This document shows positions 1 to 7,412 of a stretch of 36,199 nt of DNA, piece after piece (the stretch's first letter is position 1; the number at the start of each line of letters is the position of its first letter). The stretch is from assembly GCA_025351785.1 (NCBI GenBank), contig JANXVF010000015.1, positions 1-36,199 of the forward strand, given 5' to 3'. This stretch comes from Flavobacterium sp. Lineage in GTDB: Bacteria; Bacteroidota; Bacteroidia; Flavobacteriales; Flavobacteriaceae. The translations under genes and the position numbers were made by a program. The notes beneath the pieces are model-generated. The model was not told the DNA's origin and searched no databases. It saw nothing but the letters and a program-made list of their open reading frames with translations.

Positions 1-1
1 A

Positions 2-958
2 AAAGCTAAAATTCAAATTAAACTGAGTCAAGCCGAACGAAAATTGCAAGCAATTCAAGTAGTATATGACGCATCGATAGCTTATTTTAACTGGAAACGA
101 AATTACAACGAGTTAAAATTGTACGAAAACTATTTAAACAACGCATCAATTAGATATAAAGGAATTCAAAGTTTAATTAAAAACGGCGACAAACCTGCAA
201 TAGATTCGATTGAAGCTGGTATAAATGTTCGCAATCGTGAATTGAGTTTAGAAGATTCTAAATTAAAATTAATTAAAGCAAAACTCGAGCTTTCTAATTT
301 TCTTTGGATAGATAATAATATCCCAATGGAATTGCAAGAAGCTATAATTCCAGAACAAAAATTAGAATTAACCATTCAAGAAACATTAAAAACCAACGAA
401 TTATTGCAAGAAAATCCATCAATAGATAATCACCCAAAAATCAATTCGCTACAAAGTAAAATAGACATTTTAAATGTTGAGCGAAAATTAAAAGCCAATT
501 CATTATTGCCAAAAATAGATGTAGGTTATCATTATTTGTCAGAACCAAATTATTTTAACACAACCAATTTTAACAATTACAAAATCGGAATGAATGTTTA
601 TTTTCCTGTATTTTTAAGAAAAGAACGCGGAAGTTTGAAAATGGCTACGTATAAAATTCAAGACGCTCAACTCGAATTAAATTTGCAGAGATTACAACTG
701 TCTAATAAAATAAACGCGCAACAAACGGAAATAAAATCTCTAGAAAGGCAACTCATATTAATTTCCAAACTAGTCGATGATTTTGATATAATGTTAGCAT
801 CCGAGGAGCGCTTGTTTACATTTGGCGAGAGTTCTATGTTTTTGATAAACTCACGCGAAAACAATCTGGTAAGTACACAACTTTCAAAAATTGCATTAGA
901 AAATAGATATCTAAACTCTAATGCAGCACTATTTTTAATTATGGCAAATCCTGATTAA
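2..958 (+). CDS. TolC-family outer membrane efflux protein, 5'-truncated by the window edge
   Basis: The reading frame is open to the first base of the window, so the true start lies upstream. The TTG at 44 is internal and not a likely start. About 318 residues are visible. They are mostly long amphipathic helices with heptad-like Leu/Ile/Lys/Gln spacing, interrupted near the middle by a beta-strand-like stretch (PKIDVGYHYLSEPNY, then IGMNVYFPVFLRKERG). This is the second-half pattern of TolC/OprM outer-membrane factors: coiled coil, membrane strands, coiled coil. Such proteins form trimeric outer-membrane channels for tripartite RND or ABC exporters, or type I secretion. Partner pump genes would lie to the left and are not visible. 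Family assignment is fairly secure; substrate is unknown. Confidence 0.8.
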   Translation, partial: KAKIQIKLSQAERKLQAIQVVYDASIAYFNWKRNYNELKLYENYLNNASIRYKGIQSLIKNGDKPAIDSIEAGINVRNRELSLEDSKLKLIKAKLELSNFLWIDNNIPMELQEAIIPEQKLELTIQETLKTNELLQENPSIDNHPKINSLQSKIDILNVERKLKANSLLPKIDVGYHYLSEPNYFNTTNFNNYKIGMNVYFPVFLRKERGSLKMATYKIQDAQLELNLQRLQLSNKINAQQTEIKSLERQLILISKLVDDFDIMLASEERLFTFGESSMFLINSRENNLVSTQLSKIALENRYLNSNAALFLIMANPD

Positions 959-986
959 AATAATCAATAATTAAACTCAATTTACA

Positions 987-994
987 TAGCTTTG
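987..994 (+). promoter_or_regulatory. Candidate -7 element (TAGCTTTG) of the LETM1-related gene
   Basis: TAGCTTTG matches the Bacteroidota -7 consensus TAnnTTTG and lies 17 bp before the ATG at 1012. No TTG is found at the expected 17-23 bp upstream, so only half of the promoter is supported. Confidence 0.35.
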
Positions 995-1011
995 TATCAC
1001 AAAATGAAGTT

Positions 1012-2205
1012 ATGATAAACCCATCGGCAAACGGCTGGATTGATAAATATTTTATCGAACAAAAACCTTTGTTTAAAAACCAAACTGTTGATAGTTTATC
1101 GTTTTACAAACAAATTCGCCAAACTGGTTTTATTTATGGACATTTAATTTCTATTAACAGTCAACCCACGCTACAAATTGAAAATTGGAAATCTGACGAA
1201 ATCTCGAAAGTTGCACTTTTAAAAACACTCTATGATGTATATTGCTATACTTTAAAATCTGATAGAACTCCTGATTTTATTGATAAAACAGTTTCATTTT
1301 ATGATGAAATGAATTCTAAAAGTTTTGATTTTTTATCAAAAATTCTTACTCCTTCATCTAGTTCAAAATTAGAATATTTAATAAATGAAAGGGTTCAGAC
1401 GAATAAAGATATTATAAGCAAAAACTTTTCTCATATTGTAACAAATGCGCTATTATTTGTAGATGTTTTAGCTTTTAGGAAATATTTATTGCAAGATTCG
1501 ATTCCTAATAAATATTTAAAAAAATTAGAACAAGCCATCATTAGTATTGTTTCACTTTCGTTACAAGTTAAAACCCAAAAATCGCAACATGATGATTTAA
1601 TGATTAAACTTTTTGAGACTTCATTACGATATACAAAATTTACGAAAATAAAAGTTCAAACGTTAGATTCTTTGCAATTAGAGAATTTTACTGATAGTCT
1701 CGAGTATTTTTATTTGATAGATTTAGCTGGAATAACAATTTGGAATGATGGTAAAGTTGAAAATGAAGAAATTTATTTTTTATATAAACTAGCAGAGAGG
1801 ATGAATATTTCGGAAGATTTTGTTACAGATAGCATTACCGATTGTAATAAATTTATAACTATCCATAAATCAAAAATTCAATATTTTAATTACTCAAATC
1901 CTGTTAAACATTTTTATGATCAAACTACCTCTGGAGTTCAACTTTTGATAAAAAGAAATAAAAAACGTTTAATAAAGGAAATCTCTGAAAGCAAAGAATT
2001 GATGCAACTTTTAGCAAAATCAACGAGTAAAGATTTAAGTTCTGATGAAAAAAAGAAAGTCAAAAAACAATTATTAGATATTTGCAAAACCATACCATCA
2101 TTAGCCATATTCTTACTCCCAGGTGGCTCTTTATTATTACCAATTTTAGTGAAATTTATACCACACTTATTGCCATCAGCTTTTAACGAAAATCTTGAAG
2201 ATTAA
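1012..2205 (+). CDS. LETM1-related biofilm-associated-type protein
   Basis: A 397-residue protein without a signal peptide. The last ~69 residues (from about 329) form a basic helix (SSDEKKKVKKQLLDICKTIP) followed by a hydrophobic Gly/Pro-rich segment, FLLPGGSLLLPILVKFIPHL, ending LLPSAFNE. This is the hallmark of the LETM1-like domain, known in mitochondria from a ribosome-associated inner-membrane protein. In Flavobacteriaceae proteins of this architecture are annotated as LETM1-related biofilm-associated proteins. The middle part (about 235-290, including NDGKVENEEIYFLYKLAERM) resembles a TerB-like helical module: an acidic loop followed by EE..FL..LA. The role is not established; membrane-associated ribosome contact or ion homeostasis is an inference. 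Its 3' end overlaps the convergent carbonic anhydrase gene by 4 bp. Confidence 0.75.
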   Translation: MINPSANGWIDKYFIEQKPLFKNQTVDSLSFYKQIRQTGFIYGHLISINSQPTLQIENWKSDEISKVALLKTLYDVYCYTLKSDRTPDFIDKTVSFYDEMNSKSFDFLSKILTPSSSSKLEYLINERVQTNKDIISKNFSHIVTNALLFVDVLAFRKYLLQDSIPNKYLKKLEQAIISIVSLSLQVKTQKSQHDDLMIKLFETSLRYTKFTKIKVQTLDSLQLENFTDSLEYFYLIDLAGITIWNDGKVENEEIYFLYKLAERMNISEDFVTDSITDCNKFITIHKSKIQYFNYSNPVKHFYDQTTSGVQLLIKRNKKRLIKEISESKELMQLLAKSTSKDLSSDEKKKVKKQLLDICKTIPSLAIFLLPGGSLLLPILVKFIPHLLPSAFNENLED

Positions 2206-2837
2206 AATTTAAGCTGATACACTTTATCTAAATCTACATCAGAATTAATGTTTACATTTAAATCTGTAACATAGCCAGAGTTTAAACCATAAACCCAACC
2301 ATGAAGAGTTAAATCTTGTCCGTTTCGCCAAGCCGATTGTACTATTGATGTTTTAGCTAAATCAAAAACTTGCTCTTTTACATTGATTTCTACAAACTTA
2401 TTGAAGCGGTCATCCTCATTTATAATAGAATTTAAATATACATTGTGCAGTCTGTAAACATCTTTTATATGTCGAATCCAATTATCAATAATCCCGATAG
2501 AGTCATTTCCCATTGCAGCTTTTACACCTCCACAGCCATAATGCCCGCAGACTAAAACATGTTTTACTTTCAATACATTTACAGCATAATCTAAAACGCT
2601 AAGCATATTCATATCGCTATGAACTACCATATTAGCAATATTTCTGTGTACAAAAACTTCTCCGGGTTTGGCACCAATTATTTCATTGGCAGGAACTCTA
2701 CTATCCGAACATCCAATCCACAATAAAGGCGGATTTTGACCCTTTGATAAATCTTTGAAATAATCTTTATCCAACGCTAGTTGATCTTCAACCCATTGTT
2801 TATTGTTTTCAATAATTTTTTTATAAAAATCGCTCAT
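2202..2837 (-). CDS. can: Cytosolic beta-class carbonic anhydrase
   Basis: Interconverts CO2 and HCO3- with a zinc ion. The zinc ligands are visible: Cys43 in CSDSR with the Asp45/Arg47 dyad, and His99 and Cys102 in CGHYGCGG. The positions are one residue off those of E. coli Can (Cys42, Asp44, His98, Cys101). The 211-residue length suits the family, and there is no signal peptide, so it acts in the cytoplasm. It lies 54 bp downstream of the LysR gene on the same strand and is probably co-transcribed with it. The neighbouring bicarbonate importer and the second, exported carbonic anhydrase imply that it handles imported HCO3- or traps respired CO2 for carboxylases. Confidence 0.93.
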   Translation of the reverse strand: MSDFYKKIIENNKQWVEDQLALDKDYFKDLSKGQNPPLLWIGCSDSRVPANEIIGAKPGEVFVHRNIANMVVHSDMNMLSVLDYAVNVLKVKHVLVCGHYGCGGVKAAMGNDSIGIIDNWIRHIKDVYRLHNVYLNSIINEDDRFNKFVEINVKEQVFDLAKTSIVQSAWRNGQDLTLHGWVYGLNSGYVTDLNVNINSDVDLDKVYQLKF

Positions 2838-2891
2838 AAGTTTAGTTAGAATATTTAAAAATATATCAAATACAATATTAAGTCTTTTTAT

Positions 2892-3815
2892 TTAGAAACT
2901 TGAAATCCATGAAAAATTTGAATCAATAATTTCTTTTTTATTCAATTTAATAAAATTCAAATATGATTTTGCAACAGGCGATTGAACTTTATCTTTAAGC
3001 CAAATTAACCTCCAATCAGATTTAATAGGAAATCCGGATACTGGAATAATTTGTAATTGGTCATCGTTTAATTCATTTTTACAACCTATTAAAGGCATTA
3101 TCGAATAACCTAAACCTGCAATTAATGCTTGTTTTACTGCCTCATTAGAAGTTAACTGCATTTTCATTTTGGTTTTTATATTATTTTTTTCAAAATATTT
3201 TTCCATTATATGTCGAGTTCCCGAACCTTCTTCACGATAAATTAATGGTATCGAAGAAATTATATTTTTAGTAGAAACTGATGTGTTGAAATCATTTTTT
3301 TTACTTCCTATCAAAAAAAGTTTGTTTTCGAGAAGAACTTCAGATTCTATTTTAATATCGTTGGGCATAACAGATATTAGGGCAAAATCAACCTCATTTT
3401 TTTCTAAACTTTTTATAACTTTTTGTTTATTAGTCACATCCATTAATAAATTTACATCTGGATATTTTTTTAGAAAATCAGTCAGGAAATAGGGCATTAC
3501 ATATTTACCGGTAGAAACAACCGAAATTTTTAATTTTCCAGCTAAAATATTTTTATATTCAAGTGTTTTATATTGAATTTCAGCTACATCCTCTAAAATT
3601 TTTGTTGCTATTGAAGCAATTTCTATCCCAAACTCTGTAACATATAATTGTCGTCCAATAATTTCTGTAAGTGGAATTTCAAACTGATTTTGAAAATTCC
3701 GCAACTGAATTGAAACTGCTGGTTGTGTAAGAAACAAATCTTCTGATGTTTTAGTAATGCTTTTTGTTTCAACGATTTTTGTGAAAAGTTTTAATTGATG
3801 TAGCGTATAATTCAT
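2892..3815 (-). CDS. LysR-family transcriptional regulator (CbbR/CysB-like), likely regulator of the bicarbonate module
   Basis: A 307-residue LysR-type regulator. The N-terminal winged HTH (residues ~1-60) contains the typical FLTQPAVSIQLRNFQ recognition helix, followed by a linker helix and a periplasmic-binding-protein-like effector domain (about 88-295, LAGKLKISVVSTGKYVMPYF). The motif 'G.YV.P.FL..F...YP.V.L' is common in CbbR/CmpR-type regulators of carbon assimilation. It is divergently transcribed from the 97-aa/sbtA/carbonic anhydrase operon with 95 bp between start codons, the classical arrangement for a LysR protein controlling its divergent neighbour and itself. A carbon-related effector is an inference from position. 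Confidence 0.85.
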   Translation of the reverse strand: MNYTLHQLKLFTKIVETKSITKTSEDLFLTQPAVSIQLRNFQNQFEIPLTEIIGRQLYVTEFGIEIASIATKILEDVAEIQYKTLEYKNILAGKLKISVVSTGKYVMPYFLTDFLKKYPDVNLLMDVTNKQKVIKSLEKNEVDFALISVMPNDIKIESEVLLENKLFLIGSKKNDFNTSVSTKNIISSIPLIYREEGSGTRHIMEKYFEKNNIKTKMKMQLTSNEAVKQALIAGLGYSIMPLIGCKNELNDDQLQIIPVSGFPIKSDWRLIWLKDKVQSPVAKSYLNFIKLNKKEIIDSNFSWISSF

Positions 3816-3824
3816 AAATATATT

Positions 3825-3839
3825 TTATGTAAACTATAA
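3825..3839. promoter_or_regulatory. Candidate LysR operator between divergent genes
   Basis: TTATgtaaactATAA is a 15-bp interrupted dyad of the size used by LysR proteins (inverted arms within a T-N11-A frame). It sits just inside the LysR start codon and upstream of the TAAATTTG element of the divergent operon. The arms are A/T only, so chance occurrence in this A+T-rich DNA is quite possible. Confidence 0.3.
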
Positions 3840-3847
3840 CAAATATA
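3840..3847 (-). promoter_or_regulatory. Candidate -7 element of the LysR gene (TATATTTG on the minus strand)
   Basis: The minus strand reads TATATTTG, an exact TAnnTTTG match, 24 bp before the LysR ATG at 3815. There is no matching TTG at the usual -33 spacing. The element touches the candidate operator at 3825-3839, which would allow autorepression. Confidence 0.35.
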
Positions 3848-3873
3848 AATAAAAATATATGAATTAGCACCAC

Positions 3874-3881
3874 TAAATTTG
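3874..3881 (+). promoter_or_regulatory. Candidate -7 element of the sbtA operon (TAAATTTG)
   Basis: TAAATTTG matches TAnnTTTG and lies 29 bp before the ATG at 3911. No TTG is present 17-23 bp upstream. That fits a promoter needing an activator such as the divergent LysR protein. Confidence 0.45.
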
Positions 3882-3910
3882 TCCAAATAAAATTTAAAGG
3901 TAAATTATTT

Positions 3911-4204
3911 ATGAAAACAAACCATAGCTATAAATTAATTGAAGGTCTATTTAATCCGTTGGAAGCGCAAAAAATTCTACTGGATTTAATAAATGCCAAA
4001 ATAGATTATCACAATCTAGAAGCCTTTAGCAATAAAATTCGTTTTAATACAGATCTTTCTATTTCTGAAAACAGAATAGAACAACTTTCACAAACTCGAA
4101 ATTCAATTATGGCATTAATTGAATTTGCAAAAGAAAATAATATGGAATTGAAAATAAGTAGTGATATTTTAATTCAGCTTATAGAAAAACAAAATAAAAT
4201 TTAA
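3911..4204 (+). CDS. Small conserved-looking protein of unknown function, first gene of the sbtA operon
   Basis: A 97-residue soluble protein with no signal peptide or membrane segment. It begins with a strand-like YKLIEGLFNPLEAQKILLDL motif, followed by the helical region KIDYHNLEAFSN and a basic-acidic helix ending in MELKISSDILIQL. Similar short proteins (motif 'G.F.P.EA..IL..L...KI.FH.L..FS') occur in Flavobacteriia as hypothetical proteins; this is from memory, not a search. It is 17 bp upstream of sbtA in the same operon. Cyanobacterial SbtA is controlled by the PII-like SbtB, but I see no PII signature here. A regulatory or accessory role for SbtA is therefore only positional inference. 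Confidence 0.7.
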   Translation: MKTNHSYKLIEGLFNPLEAQKILLDLINAKIDYHNLEAFSNKIRFNTDLSISENRIEQLSQTRNSIMALIEFAKENNMELKISSDILIQLIEKQNKI

Positions 4205-4221
4205 TAACTAAAACACAAAAA

Positions 4222-5181
4222 ATGAATTTAAACCTTTTATTCGACAATTTAACAAGTCCGGCTTTACTTTTCTTTTTACTCGGTATAATTGCAGTTCAAC
4301 TAAAAAGTGACTTAGAAATTCCGGCGCAATCCTCAAAATTTATTTCGCTTTATTTGCTTTTTTCAATAGGTTTTAAAGGAGGTCAAGAATTATCTCATAG
4401 CCAGTTTAATATAGATATTCTTTGGGCATTTTTATTTGGGTTTATCATTGCAGTTTCAATTCCGTTCTATACTTTTTTTATCCTCAAGAAAAAATTAGGA
4501 ATTGAAAACGCGGGTGCAATTGCCGCATCTTATGGGTCTGTAAGTGCAGTAACTTTTGTAACTGCAGTTTCATTTTTAGAATTTCAAAAAGTTATATTTA
4601 ATGGTCACATGGTTGCAATAATGGCTATGATGGAAGCACCTGCAATAATCGTAGGCGTAATGTTAATAGCTTGGTTTAATAAAGAAAACACCATTAAATT
4701 ACCTCAAATTATAAAGCATTCTTTTACAAACGGTAGTGTATTATTAATTGTAGGAAGTTTGATTATTGGATTAGTTGCAAATCAAAGTCAAGCAGAAGGA
4801 ATTAAACCCTTTACCACCGATTTATTTAAAGGATTTCTAGTTATTTTTTTGTTAGATATGGGAATTACAAGTGGTAAAAAATTATCTGAATTTATTAAAA
4901 ATGGCTGGTTTACAACTCTTTTTGCGTTAGTAATTCCTTTAATAAATGGATGTGTTGTGGCATATTTGAGTAGTTTTATTACACCCGAAATTGGTGATAG
5001 GTTTATATTTTCAGTCTTGGCGGCGAGCGCATCATATATTGCGGTTCCTGCTGCGATGAAAATTGCAGTTCCAAATGCTAATCCTGGACTCTATTTACCT
5101 ATGGCATTAGCAGTAACTTTCCCTTTCAACATAACCATAGGGTTACCTTTATATTATGCCATAATTACTCTTGTTAAATAA
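4222..5181 (+). CDS. sbtA: SbtA-type sodium-dependent bicarbonate transporter
   Basis: A 319-residue inner-membrane protein with about ten hydrophobic segments and a short central polar loop (KENTIKLPQIIKHS). The start (LLFDNLTSPALLFFLLGIIA), the segment LYLLFSIGFKGGQELS and the repeat-like FLLDMGITSGKKLSEF match the SbtA/DUF897 family: a two-fold inverted-repeat fold with HCO3- and Na+ bound between crossover helices. The family imports HCO3- using the sodium gradient; the best-studied members belong to the cyanobacterial CO2-concentrating mechanism. Here it is followed 15 bp later by an exported carbonic anhydrase and preceded by an unknown small protein. In a heterotroph the likely use is anaplerotic carboxylation, which is an inference. 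Confidence 0.9.
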   Translation: MNLNLLFDNLTSPALLFFLLGIIAVQLKSDLEIPAQSSKFISLYLLFSIGFKGGQELSHSQFNIDILWAFLFGFIIAVSIPFYTFFILKKKLGIENAGAIAASYGSVSAVTFVTAVSFLEFQKVIFNGHMVAIMAMMEAPAIIVGVMLIAWFNKENTIKLPQIIKHSFTNGSVLLIVGSLIIGLVANQSQAEGIKPFTTDLFKGFLVIFLLDMGITSGKKLSEFIKNGWFTTLFALVIPLINGCVVAYLSSFITPEIGDRFIFSVLAASASYIAVPAAMKIAVPNANPGLYLPMALAVTFPFNITIGLPLYYAIITLVK

Positions 5182-5196
5182 TAAAAAACAACTCAA

Positions 5197-5937
5197 ATGA
5201 AAAATCAAATTAAATATTTTACACTAACTATTACAGCAATTTTGTTGTTTTCTTGTAAACCATGCACTCAAATAACAAAAAATGAAACTGCTTTACCATC
5301 TAAAATTGTGATTAAAGATGTAATGACAAAAGAGGAACAAGCACGACTCACTCCAGACGAAGTTCTTCAAGATTTTATAAATGGCAATAAACGTTTTCAA
5401 AGCGGTACAATTACCTACAGAGATTTTAGTGAACAAGCAAAAAAATCAGCACCAGGACAATATCCAAAAGCTATGGTTTTGAGTTGCATAGACAGCAGAG
5501 TTCCCGTGGAAGATGTTTTTGATCAAGGATTAGGTGATGTATTTGTAGGTAGAGTAGCTGGTAATTTTATAAATCAAGACCTTTTGGGAAGTATGGAATT
5601 TGCTTGCAAAGTTGCTGGTGCAAAACTAATAGTTGTTATGGGCCACCAGCATTGTGGTGCAATTAAAGGTGCAATCGATGATGTTAAACTTGGAAATTTA
5701 ACCAATTTGTTAACTAAAATTAAACCTGCGGTTGAGATGAGTAAGGATTTTATTGGTGAAAAAACTTCTAAAAATGATGCGTTTGTAAAATGTGTTTCCG
5801 AAAATAATGTGCGTTTGGCATTAAAAGATATAAGAGAAAAAAGCACCATACTTTCAGAAATGGAAGCAAAACACGAAATTAAAATTGTAGGTATGTTTTA
5901 TCGATTGACCGATGGAACTTTAGAAATTGTTGAATAA
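5197..5937 (+). CDS. Lipoprotein beta-class carbonic anhydrase (periplasmic)
   Basis: A 246-residue protein with a type II signal peptide (LLFSC, lipidated Cys20), so it is exported and lipid-anchored. The catalytic domain starts near residue 53. Zinc ligands Cys97 (in CIDSR with Asp99/Arg101), His150 and Cys153 (GHQHCG) are present. It belongs to a different branch from the cytosolic enzyme at 2202-2837, with FINGNKRF before and NVRLALKDIRE after the active site. It follows sbtA by 15 bp and is surely in the same transcription unit. The expected role is to equilibrate CO2 and HCO3- outside the inner membrane and feed the SbtA importer. Whether it faces the periplasm or the cell surface cannot be told from sequence. 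Confidence 0.9.
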   Translation: MKNQIKYFTLTITAILLFSCKPCTQITKNETALPSKIVIKDVMTKEEQARLTPDEVLQDFINGNKRFQSGTITYRDFSEQAKKSAPGQYPKAMVLSCIDSRVPVEDVFDQGLGDVFVGRVAGNFINQDLLGSMEFACKVAGAKLIVVMGHQHCGAIKGAIDDVKLGNLTNLLTKIKPAVEMSKDFIGEKTSKNDAFVKCVSENNVRLALKDIREKSTILSEMEAKHEIKIVGMFYRLTDGTLEIVE

Positions 5938-5948
5938 ATAAGCCCTAG

Positions 5949-5982
5949 TTGTCATAAGTTATTCTGATAGTTTTTATATTTG
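5949..5982 (+). promoter_or_regulatory. oxyR promoter (TTG-N23-TATATTTG)
   Basis: A -33 TTG (5949-5951) and a -7 TATATTTG (5975-5982) are separated by 23 bp, within the 17-23 bp described for Flavobacterium promoters. The predicted transcript start is roughly a dozen bases before the ATG at 6002. oxyR thus appears to be transcribed independently of the carbonic anhydrase 12 bp upstream of the promoter. Confidence 0.5.
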
Positions 5983-6001
5983 CATAATCAAATACTATAA
6001 A

Positions 6002-6943
6002 ATGACAATTACACAACTACAATATGTATTAGCTGTTGCAGAATATAAAAATTTTACTCTTGCAGCCGAAAAATGCTTTGTCACACAGCCTACATTGAGT
6101 ATGCAAATTCAAAAAATTGAAGATGAACTTGATATTTTGATTTTTGATCGGAGTAAAAAACCAATTCAACTTACAGATATTGGTCAAAAAATTGTGAATC
6201 AAGCAAAAAATATTGTTAACGAAGCAGATCGGATTAAAGATATTGTACAACATCAAAAAGGTTTCATAGGAGGTGAGTTTAGATTAGGTATTATACCAAC
6301 AGTGACACCAACTCTTTTGCCCATGTTTTTAAATAATTTTATAAAAAAATATCCAAAAGTTAAACTCATCATTGAAGAATTGAATACTGATGAAATTATC
6401 AAGCGACTCTTAAATGGACATCTCGATGCAGCAATTGCAGCGACGCCTCTAAATGAAGATAAAATTAAAGAAATAGTACTTTATTTTGAACCTTTCATGG
6501 CTTACATTCCTGAAAATCACTCTAATTTTAAAAAAACTGAAATTGAAGTAAACGATTTAAATTTAGATGAAATTCTATTATTACAAGACGGACATTGTTT
6601 TAGAGATGGTATTTTAAATTTATGTAAAAATAATGCATCTCAGGATAAAACAAATTTTCAACTTGAAAGTGGAAGCTTCGAAACTTTAATAAAACTTGCA
6701 GATGAAGGTCTTGGTATAACTTTGTTACCTTTTTTGCATACTTTGGATTTGAGTGAAAAGAATAAACTAAAGTTGCGCCACTTCAAAGAACCAAAACCTG
6801 CACGAGAAGTGAGTTTGATTTATCCAAAAACTGAACTTAAAATTCATATAATTGATGCATTAAGAGCTACAATTGCTGGAGTTGTAAAAGGAGCTATTGT
6901 TTTTCAAAACGTTCAAATAATAAGTCCAAAACCAAATAAATAG
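6002..6943 (+). CDS. oxyR: OxyR, peroxide-sensing LysR-type transcriptional regulator
   Basis: A 313-residue LysR protein with an N-terminal HTH (FVTQPTLSMQIQKIEDEL) and a C-terminal regulatory domain. The peroxide switch is diagnostic: Cys199 and Cys208 in GHCFRDGILNLC, the same numbers and C-x8-C spacing as in E. coli OxyR, followed by SGSFETLIKLADEGLGITLLP. H2O2 oxidises the pair to a disulfide, switching the tetramer to an activator of catalase/peroxidase and iron-storage genes. None of its usual targets is adjacent. It has its own promoter (5949-5982) and ends at a bidirectional terminator (6952-6973). Confidence 0.95.
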   Translation: MTITQLQYVLAVAEYKNFTLAAEKCFVTQPTLSMQIQKIEDELDILIFDRSKKPIQLTDIGQKIVNQAKNIVNEADRIKDIVQHQKGFIGGEFRLGIIPTVTPTLLPMFLNNFIKKYPKVKLIIEELNTDEIIKRLLNGHLDAAIAATPLNEDKIKEIVLYFEPFMAYIPENHSNFKKTEIEVNDLNLDEILLLQDGHCFRDGILNLCKNNASQDKTNFQLESGSFETLIKLADEGLGITLLPFLHTLDLSEKNKLKLRHFKEPKPAREVSLIYPKTELKIHIIDALRATIAGVVKGAIVFQNVQIISPKPNK

Positions 6944-6951
6944 ATATAAAA

Positions 6952-6973
6952 AAAGGAGTATTAAAACTCCTTT
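6952..6973. terminator. Bidirectional intrinsic terminator between oxyR and the small gene at 6994
   Basis: An 8-bp perfect stem AAAGGAGT / ACTCCTTT with a 6-nt loop, flanked by an A-run on the left and a T-rich run on the right. It can therefore terminate transcription from both converging genes. Confidence 0.75.
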
Positions 6974-6993
6974 ATTAAAATTGTTTAAACAAA

Positions 6994-7209
6994 TTAAGCT
7001 ACACCTCTATTGATAGTATTCATTTCAGTGAGGCAACTCCTCAGTTCGGGCTTATTAGTTGTAAAATATGATAACCAAACATGAAGTTGGTCTATCTCAT
7101 AAGGAAGTAAACATTTAACAGCTTTTCTCAGCTGTCTTTTAAATCGATCGGGATCAAAGCTAACACTTTCTAACTCTGATTTAGTGTAGTCATACATCAT
7201 TCTTGACAT
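6994..7209 (-). CDS. Small conserved protein of unknown function, paralogue of the gene at 7413-7610
   Basis: A 71-residue, soluble, highly charged helical protein. It starts MSRMMYDYTKSELESVSFD and contains a central LLPYEIDQLHVW motif and a C-terminal KPELRSCL. About 36 of 60 aligned positions are identical by eye to the next gene to the right. No domain is recognised; the layout (F..EL.KA.K.LLP.EI.EL..WL) suggests a small helical bundle. I recall similar proteins as conserved hypotheticals in Flavobacterium. It has its own promoter (7248-7278) and ends at the terminator shared with oxyR, so it is a single-gene transcript. Confidence 0.75.
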   Translation of the reverse strand: MSRMMYDYTKSELESVSFDPDRFKRQLRKAVKCLLPYEIDQLHVWLSYFTTNKPELRSCLTEMNTINRGVA

Positions 7210-7247
7210 AATTTAAGATTTAGGGGTTATCTTTTATTAATAGAATT

Positions 7248-7278
7248 CAAATTTATATAAATGAAATTATAATACCAA
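7248..7278 (-). promoter_or_regulatory. Promoter of the small gene 6994-7209 (TTG-N20-TAAATTTG)
   Basis: On the minus strand a TTG (7278-7276) is followed after 20 bp by TAAATTTG (7255-7248), an exact Bacteroidota promoter match. It leaves a leader of about 30 nt before the ATG at 7209. Confidence 0.5.
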
Positions 7279-7383
7279 ATTTTTAAAATAAATAAAACCG
7301 ATTAAATGCAGATTTACACGATAATTTACTAATTTAATATATTTATATATAATTTTTCTTACAATATAAAAAAATTTAAATAA

Positions 7384-7408
7384 AAAAGGAACCGTTTAAG
7401 TTCCTTTT
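7384..7408 (-). terminator. Intrinsic terminator after the small gene 7413-7610
   Basis: A 9-bp perfect stem, AAAAGGAAC / GTTCCTTTT on the plus strand, with a 7-nt loop. On the minus strand it directly follows the stop codon and runs into a T-tract. Its design is almost the same as that of the terminator of the paralogous gene. Confidence 0.7.
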
Positions 7409-7412
7409 AGTT

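Noticed and set aside
44..958. TTG at 44 as the start of the TolC-family gene
   Set aside because: The frame continues upstream to the window edge with family-like sequence (SQAERKLQAIQVVYDA), so the TTG is internal.
3911..4204. SbtB (PII-like) regulator of SbtA
   Set aside because: Position fits, but no PII T-loop or nucleotide-binding motif is visible; I left it as unknown.
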